Assembly (NCBI GenBank): GCA_947074165.1
Contig: CAMTOT010000177.1
Coordinates: 1-6,270 of the forward strand
From: an uncultured Bacteroidales bacterium
GTDB taxonomy: Bacteria > Bacteroidota > Bacteroidia > Bacteroidales > JAUNSR01
Length of the DNA stretch: 6,270 nt
Direction of reading: 5' to 3'
In this document: piece after piece, positions 1 through 6,270 of the stretch
Numbering within the stretch: position 1 is the stretch's first letter
How the letters are laid out: each line of letters begins with the position of its first letter
Program-made: the position numbers and the translations under genes
Notes under the pieces: generated by a model
What the model saw: the letters and a program-made list of their open reading frames with translations, nothing else
Databases searched by the model: none
Told to the model about the DNA's origin: nothing

Positions 1-45
1 GATAATGAGCGGTGACTGGAGTTCAGACGTGTGCTCTTCCGATCT
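1..45 (+). other. Illumina TruSeq i7 index primer/adapter remnant (not genomic)
   Basis: Bases 12-45 read exactly as the 34-base TruSeq read-2 adapter (beginning GTGACTGGAG, ending CTCTTCCGATCT). Before it come GAT (1-3), which matches the end of the P7 primer arm, and an 8-base index AATGAGCG (4-11). The reverse complement of that index, CGCTCATT, is TruSeq HT index D703 as I remember the list. Translated in the frame of the downstream gene, this gives the familiar artefact peptide MSGDWSSDVCSSDL. It is untrimmed adapter carried to a contig end, so the genome sequence starts at 46. Confidence 0.98.
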
Positions 46-46
46 G

Positions 47-1684
47 GTTTTTATACTTATTAATACTTATATAAACGGCGAATGGATAAGACCTGTGTTG
101 AAGGCTTATTTTGTAGTTGTAAGCGCTATCCTTTCTATCATATTTATTTCAGATCTGGAGTTATATTCATATTGGGGATTTCGTCTTGATTCTACTCCGT
201 TTTTTTATCTTAAATCGCCAGCCAACGCAGCCGCGAGTGTGCCTTTGAGTATGATGATTATATTGCCAATCGCTATGATCATATGCGGAGTATTATATTA
301 TGAATTTTTAAAATTATCAATTTGTAAGGTATATCGCCATGTGAAAAACCTTGTTGCAGCACCTTTGTATTATTTACTTATACTTGGGGTTTTGTTTGTG
401 TTTATACGAGGTGGTGTGACCGTATCTACAATGAATCTTGGAAAGGTATATTTTAGTCCGAAACAGGAACTTAACCACGCGGCTATTAATCCGGCATTTA
501 GCCTTATGTATTCTCTTACTAAGACTAATGATTTTGCCAAAGAGTATAGGTTTTATGATGAAGGTACATCGCTTGAATATTTTACGAAACTAAAAGATAC
601 TAATGATAACTCATTAAAACCAGATTCGCTTTCATTGCTTAATACCCGCAGACCCAATATTGTCATGATTGTTCTCGAAGGTTTTTCCGGTACAGCTATA
701 GAACCTCTTGGTGGTGAAAAAGGAATTACGCCAAATCTTAATTCATACTTTGATGAAGGTGTGGCATTTACTAATTTCTACGCTAACAGTTTCCGTACAG
801 ACCGTGGACTTGTATCTATATTAAGCGGTTATCCGGCACAACCTAATAATTCGATAATGAAGTATCCTGCCAAAGTGCAATCACTGCCGTCTATAACCAA
901 ATCTTTGAGAAAGAATGGATATAGCACTGAGTTTATTTATGGAGGTGATGCGGATTTTACGAATATGCGCGGTTATTTTATCAGCGCCGGTATGCAAAAG
1001 GTGATTGGAGATAAGGATTTTCCAATAACAGACAGATTGTCAAAATGGGGTGTAAATGACGGTAAGATGTTTGAATATGTATATGATAATATCCAAAATA
1101 CACCAGATAAAAGTAAGCCTTTTATTAAATTCTTTCTTACACTAAGCAGTCATGAGCCATTTGAGGTGCCAATGTCCAGACACGAAGATAAGTATCTTAA
1201 TTCGCTTGCTTATACGGATAGTTGCCTGGGTGTTTTTATAGATAAGATGAAAATGACTGAGGATTGGGAAAATACCCTTGTAGTCATTCTTCCCGATCAT
1301 GCCGTAAAATATCCTTATAATATCCTTAATTCGGATCCTGAGAGGTATCATATACCTATGGTGTGGATAGGAGGAGCAGTTAGTGAGCCGCGTATAATAA
1401 GTGAATTAGGTTCACAGAACGATCTTGCCGCAACGCTGCTGGCTCAGCTTAATATTGAACATTCGGAATTTGATTTCAGTAAGGATATTATGAATCCGAA
1501 TAATCCTAAGTTTGCGTATTTCTCTTTTAATAATGGAATTGGGATGGTTACCGATACAGCGCGTTTTGTATTTGATTGCAATGCTGATAAGATAGAGTTG
1601 AAGGAAAATGACGAAAATCACATATTAGAGAACTCGGTAAAAGCATTTGTTCAGGAACTTTATAATGATCTTGGGAGAAGATAA
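47..1684 (+). CDS. LTA synthase-like sulfatase-fold membrane enzyme, 5'-truncated
   Basis: This is a member of the alkaline phosphatase/sulfatase superfamily, LtaS-like branch: membrane-anchored enzymes whose extracytoplasmic domain usually transfers phosphoglycerol or a similar group from a phospholipid. Positions below count the frame from base 5, so residue 15 is the first authentic one. Membrane segments lie near 34-49, 79-101 and 118-136, followed by the catalytic domain from about 215. Expected metal-site and catalytic residues are present: E225 in VLEGFSG, nucleophile T265 in NSFRTDRG, H383 in LSSHEPF, and D431-H432 in LPDHA. LtaS-type proteins usually have about five N-terminal helices, so one or two plus the true start are missing beyond the contig end. 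The only ATG near the edge (5-7) lies in adapter sequence and is not the start. Bacteroidota lack classical lipoteichoic acid, so the substrate is unknown; an envelope glycan or lipid is an inference. The DUF2975 gene follows after one base. Confidence 0.9.
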   Translation, partial: VFILINTYINGEWIRPVLKAYFVVVSAILSIIFISDLELYSYWGFRLDSTPFFYLKSPANAAASVPLSMMIILPIAMIICGVLYYEFLKLSICKVYRHVKNLVAAPLYYLLILGVLFVFIRGGVTVSTMNLGKVYFSPKQELNHAAINPAFSLMYSLTKTNDFAKEYRFYDEGTSLEYFTKLKDTNDNSLKPDSLSLLNTRRPNIVMIVLEGFSGTAIEPLGGEKGITPNLNSYFDEGVAFTNFYANSFRTDRGLVSILSGYPAQPNNSIMKYPAKVQSLPSITKSLRKNGYSTEFIYGGDADFTNMRGYFISAGMQKVIGDKDFPITDRLSKWGVNDGKMFEYVYDNIQNTPDKSKPFIKFFLTLSSHEPFEVPMSRHEDKYLNSLAYTDSCLGVFIDKMKMTEDWENTLVVILPDHAVKYPYNILNSDPERYHIPMVWIGGAVSEPRIISELGSQNDLAATLLAQLNIEHSEFDFSKDIMNPNNPKFAYFSFNNGIGMVTDTARFVFDCNADKIELKENDENHILENSVKAFVQELYNDLGRR

Positions 1685-1685
1685 T

Positions 1686-2309
1686 ATGAAAACAAAACTT
1701 AATCTAATTTGTACTTTTATTTTTTTAGCAGTTTTCGGATCTGTAATAAATAGTTTTTATTGGGGGGTCGACGATTTTATTGACGGATGGAATGCAGGTT
1801 ATGAAGAGCACGATGTCAAATGGTTAGAATTAAGAGCCAGTGATAATCTGAATTTTACGGACTCTGTTTATGACAAAAAGGCTGAGATATGGATGCCGGT
1901 TATTCATAAATCAATGTTGGTGAAAACGCAGAAGATACAGACTGTCAATTATTTGGATATCCTGAAAAATATATCAGTTTTATTAGCGTTCCCATGTCTT
2001 GTATTTATATTGATATCGTTTGTTGGTTTTATCCGAAATATAAATAGGTCTATTATATTTGATTGGTTAAACGTGAAACGATTGCGTAAGCTTGGTTTAT
2101 CACTTATTTTATATTTCTTCGTTTTCTCATCTTATTGTTATCTTGATTATTTAACCACAAAAGGATTTGTTGATCTTGAATCATATAAGATTGTTCCGGA
2201 GCAGCAGTTAGATTTGTTGCCATTAATAACAGGTCTTGTCGTGTTGCTTATCGCAGAAGTTTTCGCTATTGGATTAAATTTAAAGAATGAGAATGAGTTG
2301 ACAATATAG
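1686..2309 (+). CDS. DUF2975 family membrane protein
   Basis: A 207-residue integral membrane protein of unknown function. I recognise DUF2975 from the block IFDWLNVKRLRKLG (124-137) and the C-terminal pattern LIAEVFAIGLNLKNENELTI (188-207). Four hydrophobic segments are visible: 5-24, 94-116, 136-155 and 176-197, with a hydrophilic, probably extracytoplasmic stretch (25-90) between the first two. I chose the ATG at 1686 over the in-frame ATG at 1647 because it begins directly with a Lys-flanked hydrophobic segment, falls one base after the upstream stop, and has GGGAGA at 1673-1678, seven bases before it. The longer form would add 13 polar residues inside the upstream gene. Such genes often sit next to a small Xre/YozG-like HTH regulator; none is found here. 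Tight spacing suggests co-transcription and translational coupling with the sulfatase-fold gene. The family is fairly certain, the function unknown. Confidence 0.85.
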   Translation: MKTKLNLICTFIFLAVFGSVINSFYWGVDDFIDGWNAGYEEHDVKWLELRASDNLNFTDSVYDKKAEIWMPVIHKSMLVKTQKIQTVNYLDILKNISVLLAFPCLVFILISFVGFIRNINRSIIFDWLNVKRLRKLGLSLILYFFVFSSYCYLDYLTTKGFVDLESYKIVPEQQLDLLPLITGLVVLLIAEVFAIGLNLKNENELTI

Positions 2310-2335
2310 CATCCGAGATTGAAAATTATATATAG

Positions 2336-2386
2336 ATTATCCCGTTGAAATGGAAATATATCCATTTCAACGGGATAATTTTTTTT
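2336..2386 (+). terminator. Strong Rho-independent terminator after the DUF2975 gene
   Basis: A perfect 19-base-pair inverted repeat (2336-2354 with 2361-2379) encloses a six-base AATATA loop. A run of eight T bases (2379-2386) overlaps the last base of the right arm. A G-U pair at 2335/2380 could extend the stem. It begins 26 bases after the DUF2975 stop codon. In the reverse direction a T-rich tract is poorer, so it mainly ends the + strand unit and insulates the genes from 2503 onward. Confidence 0.95.
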
Positions 2387-2456
2387 GTAAAATATATGAA
2401 ATATCATCTTATTGTAATTGTAAAAGCTACGTCAAAGAGTTGTAATCGGGGTATCT

Positions 2457-2464
2457 TAAATTTG
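2457..2464 (+). promoter_or_regulatory. Candidate Bacteroidota -7 promoter element
   Basis: TAAATTTG matches the Bacteroidota sigma-ABfr -7 consensus TAnnTTTG exactly. It lies after the terminator and 38 bases before the ATG at 2503, which would give a leader of about 30-35 bases. The -33 element is weak: the nearest TTG (2440-2442) is only 14 bases upstream, shorter than the usual spacing. In such an A/T-rich region a chance match is possible, but the position between a terminator and a new gene pair fits. Confidence 0.45.
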
Positions 2465-2502
2465 CTAAAAATTAGAAATCATATTTAAAAAAAATTACTG
2501 AT

Positions 2503-3150
2503 ATGAGAGCATTTAAGATTATTACGGCAATGGTTTTGTTTTCTGTGGTTGCCTTTTCGGCATACTCAAAAGATTTTGAAGATGTAAGTAGAAAGAAAAA
2601 TGCCATGCCAAAAGTTTTAGTTTTAGGGCTAAATGACAATGTTAATTCAAATTACTTTCCAGATGTTATGATAACAGAGGAAACAGGTATACCAACAGAC
2701 AGCATTGATATTGTATTTAATAAAACAATAGCGGATAACATAGCTGAAGCAGCTAACAAGGTTGGCGGTCATACATTTGTATCTTCTTTTGGCAAGTGTG
2801 ATGCCGGAGTGGTAGTAAATGAAATAAAGCTAAATGGTAGTGAAGAGGAGATATACGCTGATCTCTCCGATGTTGAAAATTCGTCACTTGAGAAAATGCT
2901 AACCGAGGCGGATGCAGATTATCTGCTTATACTTAATCAGCACTATTTAAAATGGCAGGAACAGCCAATGAGAACAATGTTTTATTTTGTTTCATATTCC
3001 CTGTTTGATAAAAATAAAAATGAGATTACACGCGGTAATAATTATTTTACATGTATGAAGCCCGAAGGCACAGAGAGACTGCGTAAATCGAGTAAGAAAA
3101 GTTCTACGAAAATAGCTTCTGCGGTCATAAAGACCTTGAATAATAAATAA
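2503..3150 (+). CDS. Exported protein of unknown function (215 aa), paired with a TonB-dependent receptor
   Basis: I do not recognise a named family. The N-terminus has Arg2 and Lys5, a hydrophobic core at 6-20 and a probable signal peptidase I site after AYS (residue 22). There is no lipobox cysteine, so a soluble periplasmic protein of about 193 residues is likely. The mature part alternates short hydrophobic strands (KVLVLGL 37-43, DYLLILNQHYL 139-149, RTMFYFVSYSLFD 157-169) with likely helices (IADNIAEAANKV 76-87, C-terminal SSTKIASAVIKTLN 200-213), which suggests an alpha/beta fold. The order helix, DADYLLIL strand, then Y-S-L-F-D-K-N-K-N-E faintly recalls CsgG/LpoB-like periplasmic domains; that is a guess. 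Two cysteines (C99, C184) remain. The start follows an A-rich leader with no clear Shine-Dalgarno, normal for Bacteroidota. It is 14 bases upstream of the receptor gene, so co-transcription is likely. Confidence 0.8.
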   Translation: MRAFKIITAMVLFSVVAFSAYSKDFEDVSRKKNAMPKVLVLGLNDNVNSNYFPDVMITEETGIPTDSIDIVFNKTIADNIAEAANKVGGHTFVSSFGKCDAGVVVNEIKLNGSEEEIYADLSDVENSSLEKMLTEADADYLLILNQHYLKWQEQPMRTMFYFVSYSLFDKNKNEITRGNNYFTCMKPEGTERLRKSSKKSSTKIASAVIKTLNNK

Positions 3151-3164
3151 TCATTAAGAAATTT

Positions 3165-6100
3165 ATGAAGACACTTATTAAATTGGCGACGGTTATACTG
3201 TTGCTGGTTTCAGTGTGCCCATCCTTAAAGGCACAAAGTATAACACAGGCTACCATCACAGGCCTGGTAATAGATGAAAATGGAGAAGGAGTAATAGGTG
3301 CTGCATTGACAGTGCGTAATGAATCGACCGGGTTTACTACCGGAGCCGTTACTAACGACAAAGGCGAATATGTTATCAAACAATTACCGCTTGGTTCCCC
3401 TTATACAGTAACAGCCTCTTATCTTGGATACGGCGAACAAAAGAAAAGCGGATACTCTCTTAATCAGGGTGATATGCTTCGTGTAAACTTTAAAATGCAA
3501 GAGGAAGCGGTAGAGATAAATACTGTAGAGGTAGTAGCAAATTCTTTGAAAAACAGTGTTCAGACAACCGGTGCGGCTACATCGGTAACCGCAAGAGATA
3601 TTGCCAAACTGCCGGTAAACGGACGTAACTTTACATCGCTTGTAGATTTATCTCCTCTTAGTACAGGTAGCAGCCTTTCCGGTCAGCTTGCCTCGTCGAC
3701 AAATTTTACTATTGATGGCATGACGGCGAAAAACCCAACTTCAGGAGGTACTACAAATCGAAACGGAGGACCATACGCTATATCAATGGAAGCGGTAAGG
3801 GAGTTTAAAGTTGTGACAAACCAATATGATGTAACAAATGGACGCGCCGGAGGAGGTTCTGTTAGTACGGTTACTAAATCAGGTACTAATCAGCTTACGG
3901 GTAGCGCGTTTGCATATGGACGTGCCGACTGGCTGTCAAGTCCATACGATATAAGGGGTAATAAACGAACATCCGACTTCTCTACTTATCAATATGGCTT
4001 CTCTTTGGGAGGACCGCTTGTTAAAGACCGCGCTCATTTCTTTATAGCATGGGATCATCAGGCTGACTCGCGACCTTTATATATAGCCGATATACAAAGT
4101 GATGCAGATGAGAGCCGTTATAGTCTTACTCTTGAGACGAGAGATCGCTACCTTGATATCGCGCGTAGTAAATATGGTGTTTCAGACTCGCCGCAATTCG
4201 GGTCATTTGATAAAAAACAGGGTACCGACGCTGTATTTGCACGTATTGACTGGCAGCTTAATCCTACCAACCTGCTTACTATACGCAATAACTATGTGAA
4301 CGACCGCAATAATCAGGCATTGGGAGATAACAGCTCAATAAATATATATGAGGTTTATGGTGACGTACACTCTGTAGACAATAGTTTAATGGCTACTTTA
4401 CGTTCAGTTCTTGGCCCGCGTGCCACTAACGAGCTAAAGTTACAACACCTTTATACATCAGAAGAAACATCTCCGAATAAGCAGTTGCCGTCATCTAATA
4501 TTCCGAGAGCAATTGTGGAAAGGGTAGAGTCTAATATAAATGATAAAAGTGTATATACGACTATCCAGCTCGGAGGTCAGCGTTATTCACCGGAGAACTT
4601 TTATAATAATGTAGTTCACCTTGTGGATAATCTTTATTACAATACAAATAAAGTAAACTATACATTCGGTTTTGACATGATGTACAGCCGCATGGATTCT
4701 CGCTACGGTAGTGAAGCAAACGGTAGATTTTACTTTACAGGACTTGATAACTTTGAAAATCTTACTCCTTACCGTTACGTGCGAGAGGTGTATCTTGATC
4801 CAGATCAGAGAGTAGAGCAGAATATACTAAACGCAGGTGTATACGCTCAGTTGCAGACTAAACTGTTTACCGGTTTTGAAGTTATGGCGGGTGTGCGTCT
4901 TGATCAGGCCACTTATTTTAATAAGGGTAACTTCAGTCAGCTTGTGTATGATGAACTTGGACTTCGCACAGACAACGGGTTGTCAACGTTTCAGGCGCAG
5001 CCCCGTGTGCAGATTACATGGGATATAAACGATAAACATACAGACGTAATACGTATGGGCGGTGGTATATTCGCTTCCGATATAAATAATTACGCTATGA
5101 TTAATAATATGGTTTTTGACGGAACTAAGGTTGTGTCTTTAGACTTGCAGGGAGACCTTGTGCCTACACCTGATTTTGAGAGTTACAGAAAAGATCCTTC
5201 AACAGCTCCCGGTACAAACCTTCTGAATAATCCTGCTATCGCCTCTCAGGCTGTGCCTACAATTAATATGAATGGAAAAGGCGCAAAAGTACCTGTTGTA
5301 TATAAAGCTAACTTATCATATACACATTTCTTTAGTGACCGTCTTAAAATGAGTCTGGCGGGATATATGACAAGAGCCCGCAATAACTATATGTATGTAG
5401 ACCGCAATATGGTAGATCAACCTTATTTCCGTCTTTCTGCTGAGGCTGACCGAGGAGTATACGTGCCGGCATCAAAAATTAACGCCAATGGTACGTTAAA
5501 CTGGATGGATAGCAGAAAAAGTGATAAAGTAGGTCGTGTACTTGAGCTGGTAAGCGAAGGAAAAGTTAATCAGTATGCTTTTGTCGTAGACGGTACATGG
5601 AGATACTTTAAAGATGGTGAGGTGTCGGTGAGTTATACATGGAATGATACAAAAGACAATACTTCTTATAATGGAAATGTGGCAAACTCAGCTACGCTTT
5701 CTAATATGATTGTAGATGATCCACGAGATCTGAGTAAAATGACATATTCAAATAATCAGTTTCGCCATAAGGTAGTAGCTTACGGTACGCTTCCTACTTT
5801 CTGGGGGATAAGTGTAGGACTTCGCTATTCAGGAATCGGCGGCACGAGATACTCTATGGTGGTAAGCGGTAATGTGAACGGTGATTTTGTATCTACAAAT
5901 GACCTTGCTTATATATATGATCCAAATAGTTCGTCTACACCTCAATACTTGAAAGATGGTATACAGGCTATTCTTGATAATCCTGACGCGGAGAAGAGTA
6001 TTAAGGATTATATAAAGAAAAGCTATGGTAAAGTGGCAGAACGCAATGGTGGTATAAACGGATTTTACGGTACGTTTGATCTTCGACTTGCCAAGAAGTT

Positions 6101-6270
6101 TAAATTTTATAAAACTCAGAACATAGAACTATCGGTTGACGTATTTAATGTAGCCAATCTACTAAATAAAGAATGGGGTTCAGGAAATAATCTTGGCACT
6201 CAATACATATATACGATTAAAGAGTTTGATCAAAATAGCAAACAATATGTTTATAATGTAAAATCGACTA
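3165..6270 (+). CDS. Oar-like TonB-dependent outer-membrane receptor, 3'-truncated by the window
   Basis: An open frame of 1,035 codons without a stop. It encodes a TonB-dependent outer-membrane transporter, which takes up a substrate using energy passed on by TonB-ExbBD. Residues 1-23 are a signal peptide (cleavage after LKA). Residues 29-111 form a carboxypeptidase-regulatory-like (Cna-B-type) beta-sandwich with the GxVxDExGEGVxGA pattern. TVEVVA (120-125) is a possible TonB box. The plug spans about 120-235, with PVNGRNF (150-156), FTIDGM (181-186) and GGGSVSTVTKSGTN. GGPLVKDR (282-289) is typical of Oar-like receptors. The rest is beta-barrel, and FDLRLAKKF (971-979) and DVFNVANLLNKEWG (992-1005) mark the last strands, so probably only a few tens of residues are missing. 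The start is the first ATG after in-frame stops at 3141 and 3144. No SusD-type partner is visible and it lacks clear SusC hallmarks; the substrate (peptide, glycan or metal complex) cannot be told. Confidence 0.92.
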   Translation, partial: MKTLIKLATVILLLVSVCPSLKAQSITQATITGLVIDENGEGVIGAALTVRNESTGFTTGAVTNDKGEYVIKQLPLGSPYTVTASYLGYGEQKKSGYSLNQGDMLRVNFKMQEEAVEINTVEVVANSLKNSVQTTGAATSVTARDIAKLPVNGRNFTSLVDLSPLSTGSSLSGQLASSTNFTIDGMTAKNPTSGGTTNRNGGPYAISMEAVREFKVVTNQYDVTNGRAGGGSVSTVTKSGTNQLTGSAFAYGRADWLSSPYDIRGNKRTSDFSTYQYGFSLGGPLVKDRAHFFIAWDHQADSRPLYIADIQSDADESRYSLTLETRDRYLDIARSKYGVSDSPQFGSFDKKQGTDAVFARIDWQLNPTNLLTIRNNYVNDRNNQALGDNSSINIYEVYGDVHSVDNSLMATLRSVLGPRATNELKLQHLYTSEETSPNKQLPSSNIPRAIVERVESNINDKSVYTTIQLGGQRYSPENFYNNVVHLVDNLYYNTNKVNYTFGFDMMYSRMDSRYGSEANGRFYFTGLDNFENLTPYRYVREVYLDPDQRVEQNILNAGVYAQLQTKLFTGFEVMAGVRLDQATYFNKGNFSQLVYDELGLRTDNGLSTFQAQPRVQITWDINDKHTDVIRMGGGIFASDINNYAMINNMVFDGTKVVSLDLQGDLVPTPDFESYRKDPSTAPGTNLLNNPAIASQAVPTINMNGKGAKVPVVYKANLSYTHFFSDRLKMSLAGYMTRARNNYMYVDRNMVDQPYFRLSAEADRGVYVPASKINANGTLNWMDSRKSDKVGRVLELVSEGKVNQYAFVVDGTWRYFKDGEVSVSYTWNDTKDNTSYNGNVANSATLSNMIVDDPRDLSKMTYSNNQFRHKVVAYGTLPTFWGISVGLRYSGIGGTRYSMVVSGNVNGDFVSTNDLAYIYDPNSSSTPQYLKDGIQAILDNPDAEKSIKDYIKKSYGKVAERNGGINGFYGTFDLRLAKKFKFYKTQNIELSVDVFNVANLLNKEWGSGNNLGTQYIYTIKEFDQNSKQYVYNVKST

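Noticed and set aside
5..46. ATG at 5-7 and the first 14 codons as the N-terminus of the sulfatase-fold protein
   Set aside because: These codons lie in the Illumina primer sequence; codon 14 spans the junction. The true start is beyond the contig end.
1142..1621. Two 69-codon minus-strand ORFs inside the sulfatase-fold gene (1142-1351 and 1412-1621)
   Set aside because: They lie opposite conserved catalytic coding sequence and their translations resemble no protein family.
1647..1685. Upstream in-frame ATG that would lengthen the DUF2975 protein by 13 residues
   Set aside because: The extension lies inside the upstream gene, puts polar residues before the first membrane segment, and ATG 1686 has better spacing and a GGGAGA motif seven bases upstream.
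2147..2407. 86-codon minus-strand ORF across the end of the DUF2975 gene and the terminator
   Set aside because: It is the reverse reading of the conserved DUF2975 C-terminus and of the terminator hairpin, with no signal of its own.
2396..2488. 30-codon + strand ORF (MKYHLIVIVKATSK...) between the terminator and the exported protein gene
   Set aside because: It overlaps the candidate -7 element, begins nine bases after the terminator T run with no visible promoter of its own, and has no recognisable features. A chance ORF in A/T-rich DNA is likelier.
3125..3379. 84-codon minus-strand ORF at the junction of the exported protein and receptor genes
   Set aside because: It is antisense to the receptor signal peptide and Cna-B-type domain, which are clearly coding on the + strand.
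4099..5028. Two short + strand ORFs (4099-4299 and 4837-5028) in another frame inside the receptor gene
   Set aside because: They are out-of-frame readings of the barrel sequence, rich in Arg, Cys and Leu, with no domain and no reason to be translated.
3165..6270. SusC-type glycan receptor of a polysaccharide utilisation locus
   Set aside because: GGPLVKDR, the NGRNF motif and the Cna-B-type N-terminal domain fit the Oar-like group better, and no SusD or glycoside hydrolase gene is visible. The DNA beyond 6270 is not seen.

Overview
The window looks like one end of an assembled contig from a member of the Bacteroidota, most likely Bacteroidales. I base this on the protein families present (an LtaS-like sulfatase-fold enzyme of the NSFRTDRG type, a DUF2975 protein ending in NENELTI, and an Oar-like TonB-dependent receptor), on the A-rich leaders before two of the starts, and on a TAnnTTTG-type -7 element. 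Base composition is low in GC (I estimate under 45% by eye). I cannot assign a genus.

Layout. Bases 1-45 are not genomic. They match the end of an Illumina TruSeq i7 index primer (GAT, an 8-base index, then the 34-base read-2 adapter), so authentic DNA begins at 46. Four genes follow, all on the + strand. (1) 47-1684 is an LtaS-like membrane phosphotransferase/sulfatase-fold protein that has lost its N-terminus at the contig end. (2) 1686-2309 is a DUF2975 membrane protein, one base after the first gene and probably co-transcribed with it. A very strong intrinsic terminator at 2336-2386 closes this unit. (3) 2503-3150 is an unrecognised exported protein. (4) 3165-6270 is an Oar-like TonB-dependent receptor, open at the right edge. 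Genes 3 and 4 are 14 bases apart and probably form a second transcription unit, with a candidate -7 element at 2457-2464.

How the genes work together. The first unit encodes two inner-membrane proteins, one with an extracytoplasmic catalytic domain. The second encodes two exported proteins: a probable periplasmic protein and an outer-membrane transporter. The likely shared theme is the cell envelope, but I see no sign that the two units form one pathway, and the terminator separates them. No RNA genes, CRISPR arrays, insertion sequences or integration sites were seen. I found no convincing new biological system. The points most worth following up are the adapter contamination, the DUF2975 gene without its usual HTH partner, and the small exported protein paired with the receptor.
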